In this document: piece after piece, positions 17,215 to 25,436 of the stretch
Layout: the number at the start of each line of letters is the position of its first letter
Position numbering within the stretch: the first letter of the stretch is position 1
From: Kribbella antiqua
GTDB taxonomy: Bacteria; Actinomycetota; Actinomycetes; Propionibacteriales; Kribbellaceae
Assembly: GCF_004345665.1 (NCBI RefSeq)
Contig: NZ_SLWR01000016.1
Location: forward strand, 116,739-180,738
Reading direction: 5' to 3'
Length of the DNA stretch: 64,000 nt
Made by a program: the position numbers and the translations under genes
The notes under the pieces: generated by a model
What the model saw: only the letters and a program-made list of their open reading frames with translations
Told to the model about the DNA's origin: nothing
Database searches by the model: none

Positions 17215-18323
17215 GTGAGTAGTCGACGGTGGCGCGAGGATGCATCGCCCAACCTGGTCATGTTGGCGGTCGGCAAGACACTGGCCGCGGTCCGTGACCG
17301 GGGCACCTGGATGCAGCTTGCTCTCTTGACCGACACGCGCGACGAAATCGAGGGCCACCGGCGACTCCTGCGTGCGCTCGCCTTCGGCGATGACGACTAC
17401 GAAGGCGCGGTTTACCATGTTCTGCCGTTCGTACTCGGAGACCTAACCCCTCCTGGGATGGAGCCTCCACCGTTCGGAAAGCCCCTCACTGCGGAAGAGC
17501 GGTTCAAGCACCTGACCACGGTCACCGACCATCTTCGCGTGTTTGACTGGCTCGCCGAGAACGATCCTGCGCTTGCCGCCCAGATCGTCGTTGACGATCA
17601 GGCAGACACCCTGCTACCGGACGGAACGGTCCTGAACGCAGTCGAAGCGACGGCTGGCCGCTTAGGCGTCGCGGAGATGCGGAGGCAAGTTGACCGGATC
17701 CGTCGCGATCATGGCCAGGATTCGGAGGCGTTGATCGGCCACGTCAGGGATCGGTCGAGTCGACCTGCAAGACGATCCTCGGCCTCACCGGTGATCACGA
17801 CACGACGGATGGCATTCCCGCACTCGTCCACAAGACGTTGAAGCACCTCGGGCTGCACCCTGAGGACGCAGAGGCAGCCGGCGGCGACGGCGTCGAGGCA
17901 CGCGCGCTCAAGCGACTGTTTGGCGGACTGAGCAACGTGCTCCAAGGCGCCGGGGAGCTTCGGAACCGCCGAGGCGCAGGCCACGGTCGCAGCGGGGCGC
18001 CACTTGTCGACGATGCGCTGGCGCGCCTAACAGCTGGGTTGGTGATGTCGGCCGTCGTCTATCTCTGCGAGATTTATGAAGACCGGTTGGCAGCCTCTGC
18101 TCCGTCCGCTGACGGCCCGGCCCTTCCAGTTCCAGCCATGGAAGGCCAGTTCGTCGTCGGCAGCATCGTGCAGCACCAGACGTTCGGCGAAGGTCAACTG
18201 ATTTCACTGCGCGCAACCGACTCAGGCCCGGTGATCGAGGTCGTCTTCGACCATCACGGACGCAAGAAGCTCCTCCTTCGCCAGGCGTCATTGCGGCTAG
18301 TGCGGAACCCCCCAGGCTTCTGA
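17215..18323 (+). pseudogene. Abortive-infection C-terminal (Abi-C) protein with a PcrA-tail-like domain, frameshifted
   Basis: Two frames join into one protein of about 369 aa. The first frame runs from GTG 17215 to about 17750 and includes DSEALIGHVRD. A one-base loss near 17750 then shifts the reading. The second frame continues with VESTCKTILGL, PALVHKTLKHLGLHP and LFGGLSNVLQGAGELRNRRGAGHGR. These are hallmarks of the Abi-C domain of phage-exclusion proteins. The last 55 residues (VGSIVQHQTFGEGQLISL, then a beta-rich stretch) resemble the Tudor-like tail of PcrA/UvrD helicases. A real mutation, programmed frameshifting or a sequencing error are all possible. The unshifted reading gives a 208-aa product ending at 17841. 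Confidence 0.65.
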
Positions 18324-18325
18324 TA

Positions 18326-18342
18326 ACCCGCTGCTGGCGGGT
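18326..18342 (+). terminator. Hairpin after the Abi-C gene
   Basis: A perfect 6-bp stem ACCCGC/GCGGGT with a 5-base loop begins three bases after the stop. There is no U-tract, as is common in actinobacteria. Confidence 0.4.
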
Positions 18343-18354
18343 AGGTCTGCTTGA

Positions 18355-18488
18355 CGTGCGGTTTAGGAAACCGAGGGACTCCGTCGACACCAACCTCTTC
18401 AAGCCTAATGTGGCATCAGCAGTTCGGCCGGTCTTGTCGCCAGTTGACCCGATTCGACACCCCTTCGTTCCCACGCCGTTCCCCGCTG
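18355..18488 (+). other. Attachment-like site E
   Basis: The core gcggtttaggaaaccg (18358-18373) is identical to the core of site B. After 109 bases come gttcccacgcc and gttccccgctg at 18467 and 18478. Between core and repeats the two sites share further words. The rest of 18489-18656 shows no gene. Confidence 0.5.
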
Positions 18489-18656
18489 AACCGCTGTACG
18501 CGAGAGCGGACGTTGGCTCAAACGCGGTACGTGGGTGCGCTCAGCAACGACGGCACGCCCATCCCGGTCCAGCATTGAGAAGGACTCGAAACTGCCATGA
18601 TTGACTGACCCGGAGTGGAGCAGGCTACCGACTCGGCCGGCGCGAGGTAGGTGCGG

Positions 18657-19496
18657 ATGAGCACGGAACGCGACTCAAGCGAGATAGAACGCCCATGTGT
18701 TGTGATTGCAGGAGGTGCATCCGGGATTGGGCGAGCAACTTCTCTACGCCTCGCCGCTTGGGCGGAGGTGACGAACCTCGATCTCGTCCCTCCCGAGCCT
18801 CGAGGTGTTGCCGACATCGTCGTCGATCTCAGAGACGATCGGGCCGTCGGCCGAGTTGTCGCCGAACTCCCCCATACGATCAGCGGGCTCGTCTACAGCG
18901 CCGGCCTCGCTGGTACCGATGACGCGGGCGAGGTAATGTGGGTGAACGTCGTCGCGTTTGTTCGCCTGCTGCGCAGGATTCTCCCACGGATGGTTCCCGG
19001 CGCCGCTATTGTAGTCTTAGGCTCTATATCGACCTCTCGGCATGGAGTTGCTGATAGCGACTTGCGGGCGCTTCTTGACTCGACCTCACTGGAGCGTTCG
19101 CGAGCTTGGGCCCAATCGCACTCGGTGGGGCCTGTGCAGGCCTACACGCTCTCGAAATATCTCGTGGATGAATTGACAGTCGAGCTTGCCGCAATATTGC
19201 ATCCTCGGCAGATTCGAATAAATTGTGTGAAGCCCGGGCCCGTGACCACTAGTCTATTGCCGCGATTTCGCGAGTCGATGGGCGCCAAAAGGATCGATAC
19301 CGCAGAGCAAGTTCTTGGACGCCACGCTCGTGCCGATGAGATAGCCGCTGTCATCGAGTTCCTGCTGACCGAGTCAGCAGCATGGGTGAACGGGACGAGA
19401 ATCCAGGTAGACGGCGGGCTGGGCGCATCCCTTCGAGCGCGTGGAGGGGCCATCCAACTACTCGACTTTAACTCTTTTCTCATCGACCAGGGGTAG
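18657..19496 (+). CDS. Short-chain dehydrogenase/reductase
   Basis: The product is 279 aa from ATG 18657 (an in-frame GTG lies at 18651). The Rossmann motif GGASGIGR is at about residues 19-26. An acidic residue follows the second strand (NLDLVPPEP), which favours NAD. A serine sits in VVLGSISTS, and the catalytic YxxxK is at about residues 163-167 (YTLSK). The ending WVNGTRIQVDGG is typical of the classical family. The substrate is not evident. It opens a four-gene plus-strand group (SDR, methyltransferase, HD hydrolase, unknown) between sites E and F. Its GC is lower than that of the flanking conjugation genes. Confidence 0.8.
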   Translation: MSTERDSSEIERPCVVIAGGASGIGRATSLRLAAWAEVTNLDLVPPEPRGVADIVVDLRDDRAVGRVVAELPHTISGLVYSAGLAGTDDAGEVMWVNVVAFVRLLRRILPRMVPGAAIVVLGSISTSRHGVADSDLRALLDSTSLERSRAWAQSHSVGPVQAYTLSKYLVDELTVELAAILHPRQIRINCVKPGPVTTSLLPRFRESMGAKRIDTAEQVLGRHARADEIAAVIEFLLTESAAWVNGTRIQVDGGLGASLRARGGAIQLLDFNSFLIDQG

Positions 19497-19499
19497 ACT
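19494..19499 (+). promoter_or_regulatory. -10 box of a leaderless gene (TAGACT)
   Basis: The hexamer overlaps the stop of the SDR gene and ends six bases before GTG 19506. The methyltransferase may therefore have its own leaderless transcript. Confidence 0.35.
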
Positions 19500-19505
19500 C
19501 ACGAT

Positions 19506-20114
19506 GTGGAGCCATTCGACCTGATCGCGGACGACTATCAGCGGGTTCACAGCGCGAATCCGCATCAACTGGAAGCGATAGCAGAGTTGGCGCAGCACTT
19601 GCCTCCTCGTGCCAACGTGCTTGATCTCGGCTGCGGGACTGGGCTGCCTACTGCGCGACTACTCGCTGGGCAAGGGCACCGCGTGATCGGTGTTGATACT
19701 GCGGTCAGGATGCTTGAGTTGGCCCGGGCTCAGGTCCCAGAAGCGCAGTTCGTCCTCGGCGACATGCGACACCTGAGCTTCAGTCCGAACGAGTTCGATG
19801 CAGTCACTGCGTACTTCTCCCTCCTGATGCTCTCTCGAGCGGACATGGCGGCGCTCCTGACCGAAGTGAGAGCTTGGCTGCGGAGGGGTGGCCTGCTTTC
19901 CTTCAGCTTGGTCGAGTTCGATGCCGACTCAGTCGAGGTGGAGTTCATGGGAACCACATTCCAGGCGTCCGGCTACACCGAGGCGCAGCTGCCCGCTGTC
20001 CTAGAGCATGCCGGCTACGAGGTGGTCAGTCTCCGAACTGTCGACCATGCGCCCATCGAGGGCCCATCCGAGGCTCAGGTCTTTTGCCTCGCCCGGCCGC
20101 TCGAGAATCGATGA
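19506..20114 (+). CDS. Class I SAM-dependent methyltransferase
   Basis: The product is 202 aa from GTG 19506. Motif I VLDLGCGTG lies at about residues 38-46. An acidic residue ends the second strand (VIGVDTA), GDMRHL follows, and the post-I region FDAVTAYFSLLML is typical of small soluble methyltransferases of the Methyltransf_11/25 type. No substrate-binding motif is recognisable. The stop overlaps the ATG of the HD gene (ATGA), so the two are coupled. Confidence 0.8.
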   Translation: MEPFDLIADDYQRVHSANPHQLEAIAELAQHLPPRANVLDLGCGTGLPTARLLAGQGHRVIGVDTAVRMLELARAQVPEAQFVLGDMRHLSFSPNEFDAVTAYFSLLMLSRADMAALLTEVRAWLRRGGLLSFSLVEFDADSVEVEFMGTTFQASGYTEAQLPAVLEHAGYEVVSLRTVDHAPIEGPSEAQVFCLARPLENR

Positions 20115-20686
20115 GCAACGTCGATGGTCTGGCCGACTTTCTTTACGAGGTCGGTCAGCTGAAGAGGACTTGGAGGACAGGCTGGAGCCTAGCGCGGATG
20201 AGCAACCGGGAGTCGGTCGCGGATCACTCGTTCCGCGCCGCCGTGATTGCCATGATCCTTGCTGAGCTCGAGGGCGCTGACGCCGACAGGGCGGCTGCCA
20301 TTGCACTAATACATGACTTACCCGAGGCTCGACTCGGCGATATGAACCACTTGACCAGACGGTACCTCGCGGAGGAGAAGCCCTTTCGGCAAGTGGTTGA
20401 TGATCAGACGGATCGCCTAACGGCGCGAGTTCGAGACCTGATCCAGCGGCGCGCTGAACAATGGGTGAGTGATAGCTCCGCGGAGGCCGATGTGGCCCGG
20501 GATGCGGATGTCATCGAGTCCATCCTGCACGTCAGAGAGAGTCTGCCCGGGCGACCGGACCTTGTAGCTCGTTGGCACACCTACCTGAGTCGATCTATCC
20601 GCACGGCGTCGGCCAAGAAGCTGATCGATGCCATTGCGAAATCGGACCCCGACGACTGGTGGCCACGGGCAGTCACAGACGAGTAG
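20111..20686 (+). CDS. HD-domain hydrolase of the YfbR/HDDC2 nucleotidase type
   Basis: The product is 191 aa from ATG 20111. The metal ligands are visible in order: H at about residue 39 (SVADHSFRAA), HD at about 68-69 (ALIHDLPEARLGD) and D near 136 (RDADVIES). This spacing and the LIHDLPE segment match the family of 5'-deoxynucleotidases such as YfbR and HDDC2, which dephosphorylate deoxynucleoside monophosphates. Several phage-defence systems use HD or related enzymes to deplete nucleotides, so a defence role is possible. That is inference only. Confidence 0.7.
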   Translation: MSNVDGLADFLYEVGQLKRTWRTGWSLARMSNRESVADHSFRAAVIAMILAELEGADADRAAAIALIHDLPEARLGDMNHLTRRYLAEEKPFRQVVDDQTDRLTARVRDLIQRRAEQWVSDSSAEADVARDADVIESILHVRESLPGRPDLVARWHTYLSRSIRTASAKKLIDAIAKSDPDDWWPRAVTDE

Positions 20687-20689
20687 CTT
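20684..20689 (+). promoter_or_regulatory. -10 box of a leaderless gene (TAGCTT)
   Basis: The hexamer overlaps the HD gene stop and ends six bases before GTG 20696. Confidence 0.35.
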
Positions 20690-20695
20690 GGACAG

Positions 20696-22042
20696 GTGCG
20701 CAGATCCGACCTTGAGGACTACGAAGAACGAGAGAGGTCGTTCGTTCGCGCCAACGGTTCCACTGCTGTTATGGATGGGGTCGTCACGGATGCCAGGAGG
20801 CTGTATAAGGATGTACACCTTCCTGAGCGTGTAGGTTTTGCTCGCTCTGGTTCGCCCCTTACGGCGCTCCTGCTGTTGTATGAGGCGACTGTTGTGTATT
20901 TTCCACCCGCTGGAAAGGCCGACCTTGAGCGTCGGTTCGGTGCTGAGTGGAATGATCTTCTAGAGCTTGTTGAGCTCGGCTCGATTAAACCGATCATTGG
21001 TCACCCGACGCATTATGCGCGCAAAGGTCACTTCGATGATCTCTTCTCCTTTAGGCCACCCTCGGTGTGGGCTAGAGGCGATGAGCTCGCTCGACGATTC
21101 GCTGATGCTGATAGTTATTGGGATCAAGCACGGGCCGTGTTGCCTATCAGTGAGATGCTCCAACTCGCTTGGGTGCGACGAAAGTTCAGAAAACACTTTC
21201 CAAGTCTGTCCCAGAAAAAGCTATCGGAGCGAATTGAGATTGAGTTAATCACCAATTTCGTTGATCTATGCATCTATGGCTGGAGCCCGCTAGCCCACCG
21301 ATTGGCAGGGCTGCCGAATGTTAGTCACGGTGCCCGAAGAATTCTTGAGCTGAGTGAAATCCTGACATATCCGACTCTTATTGGAATGGGAGGTACGCCA
21401 AATTATGGGCTCAAGACCATGACCGCCATCCAGTCCGCCGTCGATGAGCCTGTGCTTCTCGGCCTAGATCGCAGCGAGAGGCGACTCGTAGATGAGTCGG
21501 CGCGCTTGTTGGTTGATGGCCTGGACTTGTCGTTTCCGTCGTCCCTCGACTTGAGTCTGGTAGCGCAGTTCCACGAAGACGGCATGTCTCGGCGACTTTG
21601 GAGAGCGATGGAGGCGCTGGAGAGCGAGGTTTCGGCGGCCGAGATTATGGTCACTGACGGACTCGTTGACCGGGCTGTTATCGCTGAGGAAATCCTTACC
21701 GGCACCCTGCGTGAAGTTCAGGGACCCGGCCTGCGCGCCGCCCGCGCCCGAACCTCGCGGAGGAGCCGGGCGTGGACTGATTTCACAATCAAGATTGGTT
21801 CAGCGGCAGCGTTATCCACCGCGTCCGCAGTTCTGGGCCAGGATTGGTTGACGGCGTTGGCAAGCGGCGCGGCTGGGGTGACCGTCCTTTGGCCTACAAA
21901 GGTGTTTGACCGCTCGATCGACAAAGTTGAGAAGGAGATCATTGACGCAGTGACAGAGCGCAGGGCGGGAGCGTTCGCAACCCAGCTCTGGTGGCTGAGT
22001 AACTGGAGAAGACAGCACCCCTCCTCTCGAACATGGGGTTGA
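20696..22042 (+). CDS. Uncharacterised 448-aa protein with C-terminal hydrophobic region
   Basis: No family is recognised. The chain is mainly helical with an even charge distribution. A mildly hydrophobic region appears at about residues 365-400 (IGSAAALSTASAVLGQ and WLTALASGAAGVTVLWP). The codon use is noticeably richer in A and T than neighbouring genes (many gat, gtt and att codons), which suggests recent transfer. The gene starts ten bases after the HD hydrolase and has its own -10 box. It is the last gene before site F. It could be an effector or sensor partner of the preceding three enzymes, but nothing in the sequence proves that. Confidence 0.6.
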   Translation: MRRSDLEDYEERERSFVRANGSTAVMDGVVTDARRLYKDVHLPERVGFARSGSPLTALLLLYEATVVYFPPAGKADLERRFGAEWNDLLELVELGSIKPIIGHPTHYARKGHFDDLFSFRPPSVWARGDELARRFADADSYWDQARAVLPISEMLQLAWVRRKFRKHFPSLSQKKLSERIEIELITNFVDLCIYGWSPLAHRLAGLPNVSHGARRILELSEILTYPTLIGMGGTPNYGLKTMTAIQSAVDEPVLLGLDRSERRLVDESARLLVDGLDLSFPSSLDLSLVAQFHEDGMSRRLWRAMEALESEVSAAEIMVTDGLVDRAVIAEEILTGTLREVQGPGLRAARARTSRRSRAWTDFTIKIGSAAALSTASAVLGQDWLTALASGAAGVTVLWPTKVFDRSIDKVEKEIIDAVTERRAGAFATQLWWLSNWRRQHPSSRTWG

Positions 22043-22318
22043 TCGAAGCGGAGCTCTGGTGCTCGTGGTCCTGCCTCGGGTTGCCGTCGGCTGCCCGCCG
22101 GGATGTGGGCCTCGCAGATTGGCGCATCCGACGGCACGACCTCATGCCGTCTGACAAATCTGGCCGATGACAATTGCTTGCTCGGAGTTGCGTGCGTGAC
22201 TTCAGACGTGTGTCCCACGCGGGACTGCCGGGCCGTGGCAGGCGGCGGTTGATCGACGCGCGGACCGCTGGCAGACGTCGCCTCATGCTCGTGGGAGACC
22301 GGGCTCGAACCGTGCCCT

Positions 22319-22445
22319 GGGATTATGAGAGCCACGCGACTTGCCACACTGGCCGACTTCAGGCGGCAGGACTCGGTGATGCGGCCCCTCTGCCCGACTC
22401 AACCCATTCTGCTAGACGCGTTTTCATGGCACGAACCATGGCACG
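22319..22445 (+). other. Attachment-like site F
   Basis: The core ggattatgagagcc (22320-22333) is identical to that of site A. After 104 bases come two copies of catggcacg at 22425 and 22437. Left of the core the minus strand also shows a T-loop-like GGTTCGAGCCC (about 22300-22312), as expected for the rest of a tRNA 3' half. No gene is seen elsewhere in 22043-22701. Confidence 0.5.
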
Positions 22446-22701
22446 CGGAGGCAGATCCACAGAGCCGGCCGATCAGCGGGTCGGTGGCTGAGCTCGATGG
22501 TCGATAGGCACCACCACAAGATCCAGCCCGAGAAAGACACTGCCGCGCCTGCGTCGGCCGAATGGATGACAGCTTGTCGACTTGGTGTCGGCCGATTGCC
22601 TGCTGTTGCAACGGGCCCGCGTTGAAGCACTGTTTGCTGAGCGAGTGTCACGGTGGCGCTCAGAGGTAGTGCACGACTTACTGCGCTCGGGGAGGGCGAA
22701 G

Positions 22702-23280
22702 GTGACGCAACGGACAGACAGTAGATGCGCCGATAGGCAGACAGCCAACCGGAAACGACACTCGCTCAGCACCGTCAGCATGGTCCCCGGTCTCTTGGCA
22801 GTGACGCTCGTGGCGCTATCAGGATGCACGGGCTCAGCGGCTCGACCGACCGCGACGGCGACAACGACAGCCACCGTGACCGCAACTGCGACAGCCAGGG
22901 TGACTACCACGGCCACGGTGTCACCTACGAACGCCGTGCCGCCAAAACACGTTCTGCGCGGCACGCTCGAGATGCTGGCTGTCCGGCACAACCCCAACTA
23001 CCCCGAGAATTGTCGTGGGTACGACGAAGAGGGTTATAGCGACATCCATGTGGGGCAGCAGGTAGTCGTCCGCGACGGCGGCGGGCAAACCGTCGCGAGT
23101 GGGAAGTTGACCGGATGCCAATTCACAGCTGATGGGGGCATGAAGTTCCCGTTCGTGGTGCAAGACGTACCCGAGGCAGACTTCATTGCTGTGGAGATCG
23201 GCGCCGAAAGGCGTGGCCAAGTGACGTACTCACTGCGTGACCTTGTCACGTCCGGCTGGCACGTCAACCTGAGCCTGTAG
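22702..23280 (+). CDS. Secreted lipoprotein with Thr/Ala-rich linker
   Basis: The product is 192 aa from GTG 22702, chosen for the strong ggagg ribosome-binding site a few bases upstream; the longer frame from 22582 lacks one. The N-terminal hydrophobic stretch ends in a lipobox (VALSGC), then comes a low-complexity Thr/Ala/Val linker (TATATTTATVTATATA). A globular domain of about 110 residues with two cysteines follows. Its job is unknown. It is not part of the A-F cargo series. Confidence 0.65.
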   Translation: MTQRTDSRCADRQTANRKRHSLSTVSMVPGLLAVTLVALSGCTGSAARPTATATTTATVTATATARVTTTATVSPTNAVPPKHVLRGTLEMLAVRHNPNYPENCRGYDEEGYSDIHVGQQVVVRDGGGQTVASGKLTGCQFTADGGMKFPFVVQDVPEADFIAVEIGAERRGQVTYSLRDLVTSGWHVNLSL

Positions 23281-23388
23281 CGCATCTCGATTGGTGAACG
23301 AACGCTGTCGAAAGCATGAGACGAAACGGGCCGAGGGCGTCGTCATGGTCCTGCGCGTGGCTTAAGGAACGGATTTGCGAACGGCTCC

Positions 23389-24215
23389 ATGATCACGAGG
23401 GCGACGATGTGGATGGCGGGTATGCGGCAGCCTGGATTGTTCCAACGGCATGGAGTGTTCCGGCGGCGTCGGTCCTATGCCCGCCGCCAGTTCAGGGAGC
23501 GCCTCTTCGCGTTTCTGCGGCGCAACTGGCGGGTGTTGCTCGCGTACGTCGCCATATGCGTGGTCAGTGTGATACCCCCGTCGATGTTCCTGAGCGGATA
23601 TTTGCGTGGCTTCGTGCATGGTGCGATGACCGTGGCGGCCGTAGCCGCGGTCGGCTTGCTCTTCCTGCTTTACACGGGCTCGTCGCGGGAGTTGTCGGGT
23701 GCGTACGGCGAGGACAACACCCGAGAGGTGCTGCGGGTTGCCAAGCGGCGCCGGCATGTCTGGGGCTGGGTCGACAACCTCGAGGTGGCGGCGACGTCGA
23801 CCACCTCGTCGTGACGCCGGCAGGGATCCTCGCGATCGACAGCAAGTGGCACGGCACCGACTTGACCAACACCGTTCTTCGCACCGACATCGCGGCCGCT
23901 ACTCGCTCAGCCCGTATAGCCAACCTGATCCTGCGGTCCGTTCGGGTGCATGACCTTCAGGTTCAGCCGCTAGTCGTCTTGTGGGGTCGGGCGAAAGACG
24001 ATCTACAACAAGAGAGCCGGGTGATCGATGGCGTCGAGGTCGTCGGCGGGTTGGAGTTGCGCGACTGGCTGGCACGCAACTCGAGCGGGACCCTGACCAG
24101 CCAGCGAGCCGAAGAGGTGCTGTCGGAGTTGCGCAACTTCAAGGCGCGGGTCAATCCGTCCCGCCCAACGATCCCTGATCGACATCCAGCGAAAGGCCGA
24201 CATAATCGGTGGTGA
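23389..24215 (+). pseudogene. NERD-domain membrane protein, frameshifted
   Basis: The first frame (23389 to about 23790) gives a basic N-terminus, two membrane spans and the start of a nuclease-related domain (WGWVDNLEVA). A one-base loss near 23790 ends it as TSTTSS. The +1 frame continues with VDHLVVTPAGILAIDSKW, the NERD signature D...DxK, and runs to 24215. Joined, the protein is about 275 aa. The intact gene at 27607 has the same layout. The frame break lies just before the catalytic motif, so the copy is probably dead. An IS630-type element begins about 12 bases after the stop. Confidence 0.7.
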
Positions 24216-24283
24216 TCGATTCGCTGAGTGTCGCCGGGTTGGACCTAGGTTTGATGCGGCGGTTTAAAAGGGGCAATGACGTC

Positions 24284-24827
24284 CTAGTGGACCGTGTTTG
24301 AAGTGTTCTGACGGTTGGCCTTCTTGAGGATCTCGTCGGGGGTCTTCGTCCAGGCGAAGGGGTGGCAGCGGTTGTTCCACCCGGTGATGAAGGCACGGAT
24401 CTTGGTGTTGAGGTCTCGGACAGATCCGAAGCTGCCGCGGTGGATGGCCTGGCGCTCGATGATCCCGAACCAGACCTCGACCAGGTTGAGCCAGGAGCCT
24501 GAGGTGGGGGTGAAGTGGACGTGGATCCGCGGGTTTTTGTCCAGCCAGGTGCGGATCTCGATGCGTTTGTGTGCGGCGTAATTGTCCATCACCAGGTGGA
24601 GTTCTTGGCCGGGGTAGGCGCGGGCGACTTGCTTGAGGAAGGCCAGGAACTCCTGGTGGCGGTGTCTGGGTTTGCAGGCCGCGGTGACGGCGCCGGTGGC
24701 GATCTCCAGTGCCGCGAACAGCGTCGTCGTCCCGTGCCGCCGGTAGTCGTGGGTATGTCGCTCGGGCAGGCCAGGCTGCATGGGCAGCATCGGCGCCGTG
24801 CGGTCCAGGGCCTGGATCTGCGACTTC
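24284..24827 (-). pseudogene. IS630 transposase, C-terminal part
   Basis: Read from the intron junction, the minus strand begins KSQIQALDRTAPMLPM and continues through HGTTTLFAALE, LHLVMDNYAAHK (the second catalytic Asp) and GSWLNLVEVWFGIIE (the third acidic residue). These are the hallmarks of an IS630 DDE domain. It joins in frame with the N-terminal part at 26993-27525 once the intron is removed, restoring SIDEKSQIQALDRT. The intron lies antisense, so it cannot be spliced from the transposase mRNA, and the transposase should be inactive. Confidence 0.75.
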
Positions 24828-25436
24828 GTGCGCCACGAGGCGCTGCATTACCGGATGGAGGTGGAAGGACTCCATCGCCGGTCTGTCGCAGCAGGCCGGT
24901 GGAAGCTGAGGGCAGCCTGATCCGGGAGACGCCGGGGAGGGTGGGAGCAGCCCTGACAACGGCAGGACGGGTCGGCACTGCCAGACGGCCCGGGTCTGCC
25001 TAGCGAGACGGGAAGGTGTACGTGAGAAACCAGCGTGTAAAGCCTCTTAAGAGATACACCGGCTCCAACCTGGCGGATGTGGGCCGGAGTGCGGTGCACG
25101 CTCGACACTCCATTCGGGGTGGTCGGGCGACTCCTGCGTCGGGTGAAGTCGCCGGCAGGGAGGCCACGAGGAAGGTCTGCGGCGTACTCGTGGCGATGCT
25201 GCAGGGGCAAAGTTGGGCACCGACCCCGTCGACCGGTGTGTGGTGAACGTGGGAAGCGTCCCGGGCTGGACCCGTTGCTCGGCCGTCCGGGTCGGGTGCG
25301 GGCAGGTTCGTCGTCGGCCGGTCGGGCCGGGGCGTGGCGGAGCCGTCGCAGTAGTCCGAGGCCGGGAAAGCCGGTCACATGGCGAAGGGCGGCAGCGAGT
25401 TCGCAGCGCAGGGACTGGGATGGCAGGAGATCGCCG

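Noticed and set aside
24589..24978. Transposase-like minus ORF in another frame near the intron start
   Set aside because: It is a shifted frame of the IS630 C-terminal part plus intron sequence.
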